A DNA stretch of 37,451 nucleotides, taken from positions 1-37,451 of IMG/VR virus record IMGVR_UViG_3300021409_000001. One strand, written 5' to 3'. The stretch is from a virus. The notes under the pieces are model-generated. The model saw only the letters and a program-made list of their open reading frames with translations, did not search any database and was not told where the DNA came from. The number at the start of each line of letters is the position of its first letter. The first letter of the stretch is position 1. Below are positions 15,272 to 24,160 of this stretch, in pieces. The position numbers and the translations under genes were made by a program.

Positions 15272-15721
15272 ATGCCCCCAAAGAATTCCCGCGTCACCAA
15301 CGTCCTCGTGCCAGGCGAACAGCCAGCCAAAGCCCCCGAAGAGCTCACCGGCACCGCCGGCAATACCGCTGACCTGGCCAACGCCGGCAGCACGCCACCA
15401 GCTGGCGGTACCGACCACGGGACTCTCCTCGAAAGCGATACCGGCGCTGCCGGCGCCACCGCAGCACCGGCGCTCGACGTCGACGCGCTGCGCGCCCAGA
15501 TCCGCGCCGAAGAGATGGGCAAGCTGCAGGACGAGCTGGCGCAGCAGCTGCAGGCGGCCAGCACCGTCGTTGGCAACAGGGCCACGCCCGCCCCGGCCGC
15601 GCCGCGCTCGAAGTCCGACTACCGCAACATGCGCGCCACCGACATCGATCCCACCACCCTCACCGCCCCGGTCATGACGCTCGACGGCTACCTGTGCCCT
15701 GTGGCGCCGGAAAAGAAGTAA
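15272..15721 (+). CDS. Unknown protein starting the structural operon
   Basis: A protein of 149 residues. The N-terminal half (about 1-70) is rich in Ala, Gly, Thr and Pro and is probably disordered. A coiled-coil-like helix spans about 75-100 (DALRAQIRAEEMGKLQDELA). The C terminus has DYRNMRATDIDPTTL followed by a short hydrophobic end. RBS CCGGAG. Function unknown; by position and order it precedes the small and portal proteins. Confidence 0.7.
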   Translation: MPPKNSRVTNVLVPGEQPAKAPEELTGTAGNTADLANAGSTPPAGGTDHGTLLESDTGAAGATAAPALDVDALRAQIRAEEMGKLQDELAQQLQAASTVVGNRATPAPAAPRSKSDYRNMRATDIDPTTLTAPVMTLDGYLCPVAPEKK

Positions 15722-15754
15722 CCGATCAACCATCGCAACAACGCAAGGAACCCC

Positions 15755-15973
15755 ATGTGCGGAAGCTCCCCAGATCTCCCACCGGAGAAAGACCCGAAGG
15801 TCGAGCGCGAGAAGGCGGAGGCTGACGCTACCGTCGCAGCCAACGCCAAGAGCGCGGCCAACCGCCGGGCCAAGCGCGGCCAGACCCTGCTCGCAGCCGG
15901 CGCCCAAGGCGCAACCGGTACCGCCACGACCAGCAGCGTGCTGGCCCAGGGCAAAGACCGGCTGGGAGGCTGA
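15755..15973 (+). CDS. Small phage protein preceding portal
   Basis: A protein of 72 residues beginning MCGSSP, with an Ala/Lys/Glu-rich helix (about 12-45) and a short Thr/Ser tail. Small MCGxSP proteins are commonly encoded just before or among head genes of podoviruses; their job is not known to me. RBS AAGGAA. Two nt separate it from portal. Confidence 0.7.
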   Translation: MCGSSPDLPPEKDPKVEREKAEADATVAANAKSAANRRAKRGQTLLAAGAQGATGTATTSSVLAQGKDRLGG

Positions 15974-15975
15974 CC

Positions 15976-17583
15976 ATGTCCGATCTCGCAGTGCAACTGC
16001 TTCGCAGGAAATCGTCGCTCGAGCAGCTGCGCACGCCGCATGAACAGCTCTGGCGCGACTGCTTCGACTACTCGTTCCCGGAGCGCGGCGACGGCTTCAA
16101 CGGCGAGAAGAACGATGCGCCCGCGCTGCAGGCCAAGCGTGCGCGCCTGATGGACTCGACATCGACCGACGCCGGCCAGATCCTGGCGGCCGCCATCATG
16201 TCCGGCGGCACCCCGAGCAACTCGCGCTGGTTCGGCCTCTCGACCGGCCAGGACACCGACGAGGAGAAGCGCTGGTTCGACCTGTGCGCCGAGACCATCT
16301 TCGAGAACATCCACGGTTCGAATTTCGATGCCGTCGGCTTCGAGGCCTGCACCGACATGGTCCCGGCCGGGTGGTTCGTGCTGTTCATCGACGTCGACCG
16401 CGACCAGGGCGGCTACCACTTCGAGCTCTGGCCAATGGCATCGTGCTACATCGCAGCGTCGAAGGCTGGCGGCCTGCCGGACACCCTGGTGCGATCGTAC
16501 GAGCTCTCGGCCGAGCAGGCGATCAAGGACTTCGGCCACGACAACGTCAGCGAGAAGGTGCGCAAGCTGGTCGACGAGGGCAAACCTGACGAAAAGGTCA
16601 AGTTCTGCCAGTCGATCTACCCGCGCAGCGCCGAGGCGACCGGCGTGCGTGCGAAGAACCTGGCGTTCGCCTCGGTGCACATCGAGGTCGACACCAAGCA
16701 CGTGGCGCGCGAATCCGGCTTCCACGAGTGCCCGTTCGTGGCGCCCCGCTGGGCCAAGCTACCGAACAGCGAGTATGCGATCGGGCCGATGTTCCGCGCC
16801 CTACCCGACGTCAAGCAGCTCAATCGTCTGGTCTACCTCGAGGACACCAACCTCGACATGGCCGTCTCGGGCATGTGGATCGCCGAGGATGATGGCGTCC
16901 TCAACCCGCGCACCGTCAAGGTCGGCCCGCGCAAGATCATCGTGGCCAACAGCGTCGACAGCATGAAGGCGCTGCAAAGCGGGGCGAAGTTCGACCTGTC
17001 GTTCACGAAGAAGGAGCAGCTGCAGGCCGCTATCCGCAAGACGCTGATGGCCGACCAGCTGGCGCCGCAGGATGGCCCGGTGCGCACGGCCACCGAGATC
17101 CACGTGCGCACCCAGATGATCCGCCAGCTGCTCGGCCCAATTTACGGCCGTATGCAGGCCGAGTGGTACGCCCCGATGATCAACCGCTGCTTCGGCCTGG
17201 CGCTGCGCGCACCTGGCGTGCTGCCGCCACCGCCGCAGTCGCTGGCCGGCCGCTCGTACAACGTGAAGTTCGAGTCCCCCAACGCGAAGGCCCAGAAGCT
17301 CGAAGAGGTCAACGCGGTCGAGACCTCGCTGGCGGCCGTGGGCCAGATCGCACTGGCGACGCAGGATCCCACCGTCTGGGACACGATCGACATCGAGGAG
17401 AGCGTCAGCGTCATCCTGGAGGGCCGCGGCGCGCCGGCGCGTGTCGGTCGCTCGAAGGAAGACATCCAGGCGATCCGCGACAACCGCGCCAAAGCCCAGC
17501 AGCAGGCGCAGCAGCAGCAACAGCAGGCTGAGATGGCCCAGAAGATGGCGCCGCAGATGGCCAAGAACATGGCGCCAGCATGA
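15976..17583 (+). CDS. Portal (head-tail connector), T7 gp8 type
   Basis: A protein of 535 residues that forms the dodecameric DNA gate at the head vertex. The start (LLRRKSSLEQLRTPHEQLWRDCFDYSFPER) and the following TDAGQILAAAIMSGGTPSNSRWFGL match the head-to-tail connecting protein family of T7-like podoviruses. DMVPAGWFVLFIDVDRD and WVAEDDGV-like strands follow, and a helical crown region ends in a Gln/Met-rich tail (about 505-535). The next gene starts inside its stop (ATGA). Confidence 0.92.
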   Translation: MSDLAVQLLRRKSSLEQLRTPHEQLWRDCFDYSFPERGDGFNGEKNDAPALQAKRARLMDSTSTDAGQILAAAIMSGGTPSNSRWFGLSTGQDTDEEKRWFDLCAETIFENIHGSNFDAVGFEACTDMVPAGWFVLFIDVDRDQGGYHFELWPMASCYIAASKAGGLPDTLVRSYELSAEQAIKDFGHDNVSEKVRKLVDEGKPDEKVKFCQSIYPRSAEATGVRAKNLAFASVHIEVDTKHVARESGFHECPFVAPRWAKLPNSEYAIGPMFRALPDVKQLNRLVYLEDTNLDMAVSGMWIAEDDGVLNPRTVKVGPRKIIVANSVDSMKALQSGAKFDLSFTKKEQLQAAIRKTLMADQLAPQDGPVRTATEIHVRTQMIRQLLGPIYGRMQAEWYAPMINRCFGLALRAPGVLPPPPQSLAGRSYNVKFESPNAKAQKLEEVNAVETSLAAVGQIALATQDPTVWDTIDIEESVSVILEGRGAPARVGRSKEDIQAIRDNRAKAQQQAQQQQQQAEMAQKMAPQMAKNMAPA

Positions 17584-17816
17584 GCGAACAGCTCCCCACC
17601 CCCGAGGAATACAGGGCACTTTTCGAGGACGACCGCCGCGGCGTGGCCATCCTCGAACACCTGACCCGCACCTTTGCCCGCCCCGCCGTCGTCAAGGGTG
17701 GCATCGATGCGGTGCTCGAAACCTACCAGCGCGACGGCCAGCGTCGCGTGCTCGAATTTATCGTCAACCAGATCAACCGCGCCCACGGCGTGGACGTCAA
17801 CAACCAGGAAGGATAG
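17580..17816 (+). CDS. Bbp19-like small phage protein
   Basis: A protein of 78 residues matching the Bbp19-like domain first named in Bordetella phage BPP-1: YRALFEDDRRGVAILEHLTRTF near 11-32, GQRRVLEFIVNQINRA near 53-68. Mostly helical. It is encoded between portal and scaffold in several temperate podoviruses; its function is not established. Coupled to portal by ATGA. Confidence 0.8.
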   Translation: MSEQLPTPEEYRALFEDDRRGVAILEHLTRTFARPAVVKGGIDAVLETYQRDGQRRVLEFIVNQINRAHGVDVNNQEG

Positions 17817-17820
17817 ACAC

Positions 17821-18720
17821 ATGTTCATCAAAGGACTCATCAGGCGTTACATGCAGGAAGCCGGCGCCGAGGGCGCAGCGGGTGGCGCGGCGGGCGCAGG
17901 CGCCGATGCAGGCGCCGCCGGCGCAGCAGCTGGTGCCGGTGCAGATGCTGCCGGCGCTGCGGCCGGTGGCGCTGGCGCGGCTTCGGTGCTGGCCGGCGGT
18001 GCGGCCGCTGCTGCCGACGGTGCACCCACCACCGACTTCATCCCCGAGAAGCTGCGCGTGCTGAAGGAAGACGGCACCCTCGACCTGGACGCCTCGTCGC
18101 GCAAGATGGCCGACGCCTACGGTAGCCTGGAGAAGCGCTTCGGTTCGGGTGAAGCGCCACCGAAGGACGCCAGCGAGTACAAGATCACAGTGCCGGAGAC
18201 GCTCAAGGAAGCGTTTGACCCCGCCACCGACGCCGGCATGCAGGGCTTCCTCACCGGCGCGCACGCCGCAGGCCTGAACCAGGCACAGGTCGACTTCGTC
18301 ATGGGCAAATACTTCGAGATGGCCCCGACGCTGGCCGCCGGCGCCGTCCTCCACGACGCCACGACCGCGACCGCCGAGCTGAAGAAGACCTGGGCGACAG
18401 ACGCCGACTTCACCCGCAACGTCAAGAACGCGTATGTCGGCACCAACGCGGCCGCACAGAAAGCGGGCCTGAACGTCGACGAGATCATGAACGGGCCGCT
18501 CGGCAACAACCCGCAGTTCCTGCGCTTGATGGCCGCACTGGGCCCCGAGTTCCAGGAAGACGCCGGCGCCGGCGGCGCGAGCATGATCACCCAGGACGAT
18601 ATCACCACCATGCTCAGCTCGGAGGCATACACGAATCCACGCCACGCCGACCATGCGAAGGTCAGCGCGAAGGTCAAACAGTATTTCGAGCGCAAGCACG
18701 GCACTGAAGCCGCCGGCTGA
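17821..18720 (+). CDS. Capsid scaffold protein
   Basis: A protein of 299 residues from ATG 17821, preceded by GGAAGGATAGACAC. Residues about 12-65 are almost entirely Ala/Gly with scattered Asp (low complexity). A helical acidic body follows (DASEYKITVPETLKEAF; MQGFLTGAHAAGLNQAQVDFVMGKYF), with a basic C-terminal helix (VSAKVKQYFERKHG) of the kind that binds capsid protein in scaffolds. Position between portal and capsid matches T7 gp9. A terminator follows its stop. Confidence 0.85.
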   Translation: MFIKGLIRRYMQEAGAEGAAGGAAGAGADAGAAGAAAGAGADAAGAAAGGAGAASVLAGGAAAAADGAPTTDFIPEKLRVLKEDGTLDLDASSRKMADAYGSLEKRFGSGEAPPKDASEYKITVPETLKEAFDPATDAGMQGFLTGAHAAGLNQAQVDFVMGKYFEMAPTLAAGAVLHDATTATAELKKTWATDADFTRNVKNAYVGTNAAAQKAGLNVDEIMNGPLGNNPQFLRLMAALGPEFQEDAGAGGASMITQDDITTMLSSEAYTNPRHADHAKVSAKVKQYFERKHGTEAAG

Positions 18721-18741
18721 TCGCCTCGTAACCCCCACACG

Positions 18742-18763
18742 GCCCGCCTTGAGCGGGCTTTTT
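18742..18763 (+). terminator. Intrinsic terminator after scaffold
   Basis: Stem GCCCGC (18742-18747), loop CTTGA, GCGGGC (18753-18758), then five T (18759-18763). It is followed 18 bp later by copy 2 of the 18-bp boundary element, so the capsid gene needs readthrough or a new start. Confidence 0.88.
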
Positions 18764-18781
18764 CGTTTCCGATTGCAAATA

Positions 18782-18799
18782 GTCGGGATTCCGACCGGC
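18782..18799 (+). repeat. 18-bp boundary element, copy 2
   Basis: GTCGGGATTCCGACCGGC immediately after the scaffold terminator and 158 nt before the capsid ATG; the preceding bases are CAAATA. I saw no good sigma-70 promoter nearby (TTGCAA upstream has no partner -10). Confidence 0.85.
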
Positions 18800-18865
18800 C
18801 AACGGCGCAATCATTGCCAGCAATCAAGGCCTGCGGTGGCGCGCAGACAACCTTCAAGCCCGTAA

Positions 18866-18903
18866 CCCCGCATACAGCCGTGCGGGGCCCGAAAAACAGG
18901 CCC
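18866..18903 (+). promoter_or_regulatory. Structured capsid leader with two competing hairpins
   Basis: CCCCGCA (18866-18872) pairs with TGCGGGG (18881-18887). GGGCC (18885-18889) can instead pair with GGCCC (18899-18903). The two stems share GGG 18885-18887, so they exclude each other. Either may stabilise the capsid mRNA or control its expression. Confidence 0.5.
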
Positions 18904-18957
18904 GGTAACGGACAACCTGACAGGCGAAAAAACAATTCAACTACTCAGGGATTCCTT

Positions 18958-19824
18958 ATGACCGCAACCATCACCCAAGCCTTCGTGCAGCAGTTCGACA
19001 CCACGATCCGCACCCAGGCACAGCAGAAGACCTCGCGCTTCGAATCGCGCGTCACCGACCGCGGCAGCATTACCGGCGAATCGTTCACCGCCAACAAGCT
19101 CGGCATGGTGGAAGACACGCCCGAGAACAACGTGCGCCACGGCGACACCCAGTGGAGCGAAATCGCCCACGCCACGCGCGTGGCCCTGATGCGCGACTTC
19201 TACCAGGCGCTGCCGGTCGACCGCGCGGACGAGCCGAAAGTGCTGGCCAACCCGACCGGCGACTACATGTCCTCGCTGCTGGCCGCCTGGAATCGCCGCA
19301 AGGACGCGATCATCTACGCCGCCGGCCTGGGTAACTCGCAAACCAAGGAAGGCGACCAGATCGCGCTGCCGGCTGGCCAGAAGATCGTCGCCGGCGGCAC
19401 CGGCTTCACCAAAGCCAAGCTGATTACGGCGAAGAAGATTTTCCGCGCCAACGAATGCGACAGCGAAGCGGATGATCCACAGGAGCTGTACATCACCTAC
19501 ACCTCGGAAATGCTCGAGGACATCCTGGCGGACGCCACCCTGACCAGCGCCGACTTCATGGCGGTGAAGATGCTCCAGGAAGGCAACCTGGCTGGAAAGT
19601 GGATGGGCTTCAACTGGGTGCCTTACGAGAAGGTCAACAACGTCGGCGGCACCTACAGCGCGATGGCCTGGGCGAAGAAGGCGATCCACTTCGGTACCGG
19701 CTTCTTCGAAGGCAAGAGCCAGCGCCGCGGCGATAAGAAGGACACGATGCAGGTCTCGGCGGCCGGCTCGGTCGGCGCAGTCCGCGTCTGGGAAGACGCT
19801 GTCGTCCAAATCGACTTCGTCTAA
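18958..19824 (+). CDS. Major capsid protein
   Basis: A protein of 288 residues from ATG 18958 (CAGGGA 6 nt upstream). The sequence FVQQFDTTIRTQAQQKTSRFESRV at the start, a central region with KAKLITAKKIFRANECDSE, and the C-terminal AGSVGAVRVWEDAVVQIDFV fit the HK97-fold capsid proteins of BPP-1-like temperate podoviruses. It lies after scaffold and before a small probable head-decoration gene, flanked on both sides by terminators as a separate unit. Confidence 0.85.
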   Translation: MTATITQAFVQQFDTTIRTQAQQKTSRFESRVTDRGSITGESFTANKLGMVEDTPENNVRHGDTQWSEIAHATRVALMRDFYQALPVDRADEPKVLANPTGDYMSSLLAAWNRRKDAIIYAAGLGNSQTKEGDQIALPAGQKIVAGGTGFTKAKLITAKKIFRANECDSEADDPQELYITYTSEMLEDILADATLTSADFMAVKMLQEGNLAGKWMGFNWVPYEKVNNVGGTYSAMAWAKKAIHFGTGFFEGKSQRRGDKKDTMQVSAAGSVGAVRVWEDAVVQIDFV

Positions 19825-19890
19825 GTCGCCCCGTAGTGGCCGCCAGCCCGGCGGCCGCATCGAACCCACCTCATTTCATAGGAGCCAAAC

Positions 19891-20346
19891 ATGGCTGAAG
19901 TAAATACCACCCAGGGCGCTGCCCTCGCCGCACGCAAGAAAGTGCTTCCCCATGAATCGCAGGGCCGCGTCCGCATCCTGGCTTCGAAGATGCCGGCCGT
20001 GCACGCCGGCGCCGCCATCAACGACACGATCTTCCTGGGCCGTCTGCCAATCGGTTCGCGAATCCTGTCCGACGGCATCGTCAGCTGCGCAGCCGGCACC
20101 GCAACTTCCGTGCTCGACATCGGCCTGCGTAAGACCCGCGATGGCGCGGTCATCAACGCGTCGGGCATTGCTGCCGGCGTCGATATCGCTGCTGCTGGTA
20201 CCAAGGCCGCCACGAACGGCGCGCTGATCACCAACGGTGCTGAGTACGTCACCCTCGAAGAGGTCGACGTCTACGCAACCGTCAAAACTGCAGCCCTTGC
20301 CGCCAACCAGGCCCTCAAGGTCGAGCTGCAGTACGTCACCGACTGA
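19891..20346 (+). CDS. Probable capsid decoration/head protein
   Basis: A protein of 151 residues, beta-rich, with few charged residues after the N terminus: INDTIFLGRLPIGSRILSDGIVSCAAGTATSVLDIGL, then repeated Ala/Gly turns and VTLEEVDVYATV near the end. RBS ATAGGAG. It is encoded right after the capsid gene and before a terminator, a common place for decoration or head-stabilising proteins. The assignment is from position and composition. Confidence 0.65.
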   Translation: MAEVNTTQGAALAARKKVLPHESQGRVRILASKMPAVHAGAAINDTIFLGRLPIGSRILSDGIVSCAAGTATSVLDIGLRKTRDGAVINASGIAAGVDIAAAGTKAATNGALITNGAEYVTLEEVDVYATVKTAALAANQALKVELQYVTD

Positions 20347-20384
20347 CCGATTCACGGTTGTCTCCTACCCCTCGGGGTATTTCG

Positions 20385-20409
20385 CCGGGGCCTTGTGCTC
20401 CGGTTTTTT
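20385..20409 (+). terminator. Intrinsic terminator after the capsid unit
   Basis: Stem CCGGGG (20385-20390), loop CCTTGTG, CTCCGG (20398-20403, one G-T pair), then six T (20404-20409). It sits where T7 has its T-phi terminator, just after capsid, and would lower expression of tail genes relative to capsid. Confidence 0.85.
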
Positions 20410-20423
20410 CTTGAAGGTCCGAT

Positions 20424-20990
20424 ATGCCAAGCTCAGTTTCCGTTTGCTCCAATGCCCTGGTGATGCTCGGCGGCTCGCCGTTCAGCTCCTTCGAGGAGCC
20501 AAAGCCGCACGTGCGCATCGCCGCCAACCTCTATCCGACCGTACGCGACGACGTGCTGCGGCTTCACAACTGGAACTGCGCCACCGACCGCGTCATTTTA
20601 GCGCCCATGGCCACCCCGCCGGCGTTCGACTTCCCCTACCAGTTCCAGCTCCCGGGCGACTGGCTGCGCACGCTCCAGGTCGGCAAGAAGGGTGAACCCC
20701 TGGAATACCGCTCCGAGCGTCAGCGCCTGCTGGCCAACGTCACCGCCCTGCCACTGGTCTACTGCTTTCGCAACACCGTCGAGGACACCTGGTCGACCAA
20801 CCTGATTCGCGTGGTCGAGCTGGCAATGGCCGCCGAGATGGCGTACGCCGTGACCTCGTCGACGTCCGTGCGCGACAGCTACCGGGACGCGTACGCACGC
20901 CTGCTCAAGGTAGCCAAGGCGATTGACGGACAGGACGACCCACCGGAAGAGTTCACCGCGGGCTCGTTCGCCGAATCGCGCTTCTCGTAA
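20424..20990 (+). CDS. Tail tubular protein A, T7 gp11 type
   Basis: A protein of 188 residues. CSNALVMLGGSPFSSFEEP at the start, YPTVRDDVLRLHNWNCATDRVIL, and QFQLPGDWLRTLQV in the middle are hallmarks of gatekeeper/tail tubular protein A, the ring that joins portal to the tail nozzle. The helical C terminus ends with residues typical of the family. RBS GAAGG. Ten nt separate it from tail tube B. Confidence 0.9.
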   Translation: MPSSVSVCSNALVMLGGSPFSSFEEPKPHVRIAANLYPTVRDDVLRLHNWNCATDRVILAPMATPPAFDFPYQFQLPGDWLRTLQVGKKGEPLEYRSERQRLLANVTALPLVYCFRNTVEDTWSTNLIRVVELAMAAEMAYAVTSSTSVRDSYRDAYARLLKVAKAIDGQDDPPEEFTAGSFAESRFS

Positions 20991-20999
20991 GGACCAGCC

Positions 21000-23231
21000 A
21001 TGCCACGCGTCACCGTCAACCAAACAAACTTCACCGCCGGCGAGATCTCCCCCAAGTGCTACGGCCGCGTCGACGTCTCTCGCTACCAGAACGGCGCGGC
21101 GGCCATGCCCAACTGCGTCGTGAACATTCATGGCGGCGCGGAGCGCAGGCCCGGGACGAAATTCATCGCCGAGACCAAGGACTCCTCGAAGCGCTCGCGC
21201 TTGGTGCCGTACATCTTCAACACGACGCAAGCCTACATGCTGGAGTTCGGGCACCTGTACATGCGTGTCTATGCCCAGAGCGCCGGCCAGGTCCTCGCCG
21301 GCGGCGTGCCGTACGAGATCGCCACGCCCTATACCGAGGACATGCTGGCCGAGATGGACTACACCCAGGGCGCGGACACGATGTTCCTCTTCCACAAAAG
21401 CGTGCCGGTCCATACCCTCAAGCGGATCGGCGCCACGCACTGGGCCCTGGCGCCCGCCCCCATCACCGTCGCGCCGTTCGACGAGATCGGAGACACGTTT
21501 CCGGTTTTGCTGACGCTGTCGGAGGCGACCGTGGGATTCGACCGGACAGCCACGGTCCCGTCCTCCATCTTCCTTCCCGGTGACGTGGGACGGCGTATTT
21601 CCTACCTGTCAGGTATCGCCCTGATCACCGCGTTCGGCAGCGGGACCTCGGTCTCGGTGAACATCCAGAACGAATTCTCGCTCGCGGCCTTACCCGCCAA
21701 CGCATGGGAGCTGCTCGACTCGCCCCAGGTCGGGATCACCCCATCCGCGAAGAGCCCGGTCGGGCAATACTGCACACTCTCCACCGGTACCCGCCTGGCC
21801 AACCCCAAATTCCCGGACCCGGAAGACCCGCCACCGAGCGACCTGATCGAAATATGGCGTCAGCAGGATGTCGGGAAGTTCGTCCGTATCAATGGCGGCA
21901 TGGTGCAGATCACCGACTTCATCAGCGCCGAGGAGGTTTACGGCGTCATTAAGGAGGAGCTGACAGCGGTCGTTGAGTCCCCGCCGAGCGCATGGACCCT
22001 CGAAGCCTCGGTGTGGAACAGCAACGCCGGCTACCCATGCACCGGCGCCCTGTTCGAGCAGCGCCTGGCCGTGGCCGGTTCGCCGCGTTATCCGCAGACG
22101 GTCTGGGGTAGCCGCTCAGGCCTGTTCTTCGATTTCACGATCGGCACCAACGCCGACGACGCCTTCAGCTTCTCCCTGCCGTCGACTGGCCAGATCAACC
22201 CGATCCTGCGCATGGTGACGGCCAAGGCGCTAATGCCGCTGACCTACGGCGGCGAATACACGATGGAAGGCGGGAATGGCGAACCGCTCACGCCGGCCAG
22301 CGTCAAGGCCAACAGCCCATCGGTCTATGGCTGCAACCACGTCAAACCCCTGCGCGTGGGTAACGAGGTGCTGTTCGTGCAGCGCGCCGGCCGTAAGATC
22401 CGCTCGCTGGCCTACCGCATCGAGTCGGACACCTACAACGCGCCCGACCTGACCGTTCTGGCCGAGCACATCACCGTCTCCGGCATCACCGACATGGCCT
22501 ACCAGCAGGAACCGTATTCGCGGCTCTGGTGCGTGCGTGCCGACGGCAAGATGGCCACGCTTACGCTCGACCGGGATGAAGGCGTGATCGCCTGGTGCCC
22601 GCAGCAGACCGATGGCATGTACGAATCCTGCGCATCGGTCCCGAACGCCACCGGCGACGAGGTGTGGTGCATCGTCCAGCGGAACATCGGCGGCCAGGTG
22701 AAGCGCTATGTCGAACGCTTCGACCCGGGCTACTACACCGACAGCGGGATTGTCGGTACCGACCAGGCAGGCAAGGCGGTGTGGGCGGGCATTGGCCACC
22801 TTGAAGGCAAGAGCGTGGCCGTCCGTGCCGACCGCGTCTACCTGGGTATGTTCACCGTCACCGGCGGCCAGGTCGAGCTGCCCCGTACCGCGCGCGACGT
22901 GCAGATCGGCCTGCCGTTCACCAACTTCGTTACGCTGCTGCGGCCAGAGATCCAGGCCGGTGACGGCACCAGCCAGGGCAATGCGCAGCGCGTGCACGAG
23001 GTTTCGGTGCTGCTCATGGAAACCGTCGGCTGCAAGATCAATGACGAAGAGCTTGCCTTCCGCGAGTTCGGGGAGGACGTGCTCGACTTTGCACCCGACC
23101 CGTTCTCGGGCTTCAAGCGCGGCGGCCTGACCGAATGGTCCAGGGGCAACGAGACGATCACGATCAAGCAGGACATGCCCTACCCCTTCCACCTGCTTGC
23201 CGTCGTCCGCAAGCTCACCGTAAACAGCTGA
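21000..23231 (+). CDS. Tail tubular protein B (nozzle), T7 gp12 type
   Basis: A protein of 743 residues. NQTNFTAGEISPKCYGRVDVSRYQNGAAAMPNCVV at the start and GGAERRPGTKFI are diagnostic of the tail nozzle family. The rest is beta-propeller-like, with GYPCTGALFEQRLAVAGSPRYPQTVWGSRSGLFFDF near 340-375 and VGNEVLFVQRAGRKIR near 450. It forms the distal tail tube, which also holds the fibre or spike. RBS AAGGACC. Confidence 0.92.
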   Translation: MPRVTVNQTNFTAGEISPKCYGRVDVSRYQNGAAAMPNCVVNIHGGAERRPGTKFIAETKDSSKRSRLVPYIFNTTQAYMLEFGHLYMRVYAQSAGQVLAGGVPYEIATPYTEDMLAEMDYTQGADTMFLFHKSVPVHTLKRIGATHWALAPAPITVAPFDEIGDTFPVLLTLSEATVGFDRTATVPSSIFLPGDVGRRISYLSGIALITAFGSGTSVSVNIQNEFSLAALPANAWELLDSPQVGITPSAKSPVGQYCTLSTGTRLANPKFPDPEDPPPSDLIEIWRQQDVGKFVRINGGMVQITDFISAEEVYGVIKEELTAVVESPPSAWTLEASVWNSNAGYPCTGALFEQRLAVAGSPRYPQTVWGSRSGLFFDFTIGTNADDAFSFSLPSTGQINPILRMVTAKALMPLTYGGEYTMEGGNGEPLTPASVKANSPSVYGCNHVKPLRVGNEVLFVQRAGRKIRSLAYRIESDTYNAPDLTVLAEHITVSGITDMAYQQEPYSRLWCVRADGKMATLTLDRDEGVIAWCPQQTDGMYESCASVPNATGDEVWCIVQRNIGGQVKRYVERFDPGYYTDSGIVGTDQAGKAVWAGIGHLEGKSVAVRADRVYLGMFTVTGGQVELPRTARDVQIGLPFTNFVTLLRPEIQAGDGTSQGNAQRVHEVSVLLMETVGCKINDEELAFREFGEDVLDFAPDPFSGFKRGGLTEWSRGNETITIKQDMPYPFHLLAVVRKLTVNS

Positions 23232-23238
23232 GGAACCC

Positions 23239-23697
23239 ATGGGAATTCGAGTAGCCACACTGGACGACCTGCCGCGCATCCTCGAGCTCGGCGAGCTGCT
23301 GCACAAAGAGAGTCCGCGCTGGTCGCGGCTTTCGTTCAACCGGGCCAAGGCCGCCCACTTCATTGCCCACCTGATCCTCGAGGCCAGCGGCGTCGTGTTC
23401 GTGGCCGAACAGGATGGCCTGGTGGTGGGCGGAATCGCCGGCATGTCGTCCGCCCACTGGTCGAGCGACGACGTCGTGGCCCAGGAGGTGAGCTTCTTCA
23501 TGGCGCCGGAAGCGCGCGGCAGCATGGTCGCGGTGCGACTGATCTGTGCGCTGCAGGCCTGGGGCGAGATTCGCGGCGCCAAGTGGCTGACGGCCGGCAC
23601 GTCGACCGGGCTCGACCCGGAACGCACTGCCGGGCTTTATGAGCGGCTGGGATTTTCCCGCTGCATGATTGGACTGGAGATCGAATATGGGAATTGA
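23239..23697 (+). CDS. GNAT-type acetyltransferase-like virion-region protein
   Basis: A protein of 152 residues with the GNAT layout: first strand/helix IRVATLDDLPRILELGELLHKE, central strands VVFVAEQDGLVVGGIAGM, the acetyl-CoA loop region APEARGSMVAVRLICALQAWG, and a final GLYERLGFSR. Genes like this often sit between tail tube B and the internal virion proteins in temperate podoviruses, in the slot of T7 gene 13. The substrate is unknown and catalytic activity is not proven by the sequence. Confidence 0.8.
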   Translation: MGIRVATLDDLPRILELGELLHKESPRWSRLSFNRAKAAHFIAHLILEASGVVFVAEQDGLVVGGIAGMSSAHWSSDDVVAQEVSFFMAPEARGSMVAVRLICALQAWGEIRGAKWLTAGTSTGLDPERTAGLYERLGFSRCMIGLEIEYGN

Positions 23698-24160
23698 AAC
23701 GGCCGCTTTGGCGGCATACGCGGCGATCGCGGCAGCTGCGGTCGGCGCCACCGCTGCGATTTACTCGGCGGACACGCAGGAAAACACGGCGGAAGCGAAT
23801 GCCGAGATGGCGCAGCGCCAAGGCAACCAGGAGAAAGACGCAGCCATGGCGCAGGCGGAGAAGATCCGCAAGGCCGGGCGCGCTGCTGCTGGCCAGGCCA
23901 ACGCATCGATGGCCGCGGCCGGGGTGTCGATCGGAGAAGGAACGCCGCTGCGCGTCAACGAGCAAATCTACAAGGATTCCGAAGACGACGCGTACAGCAC
24001 GCTGCTGACCGGCACCCGGCGGCAGCAATCGGCAAACGATCAAGGCATGCTCATGCAGGCCGACGGAGACGCGGCAAAGACCTCGGGCTACCTGAACGCT
24101 GGTGCAACCATCCTCAACGGGGTCAGCAGCTACGGCAAGTGGAAGGCAGGTAAAAAATGA
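23687..24160 (+). CDS. Internal virion protein, T7 gp14 type
   Basis: A protein of 157 residues from ATG 23687, overlapping the previous stop. A hydrophobic Ala-rich helix near the N terminus (about 6-28) could insert in membrane. It is followed by a long amphipathic helix rich in Ala, Gln and Glu (about 35-75) and SMAAAGVSIGEGTPLRVNEQIYKDSE. This is the typical appearance of gp14-like proteins ejected into the outer membrane at infection. Coupled to the next gene by ATGA. Confidence 0.75.
   Translation: MGIETAALAAYAAIAAAAVGATAAIYSADTQENTAEANAEMAQRQGNQEKDAAMAQAEKIRKAGRAAAGQANASMAAAGVSIGEGTPLRVNEQIYKDSEDDAYSTLLTGTRRQQSANDQGMLMQADGDAAKTSGYLNAGATILNGVSSYGKWKAGKK

Noticed and set aside
15688-16725. 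Minus-strand open frame of 345 codons
   Set aside because: Shadow of portal and its upstream gene; no RBS or family match.
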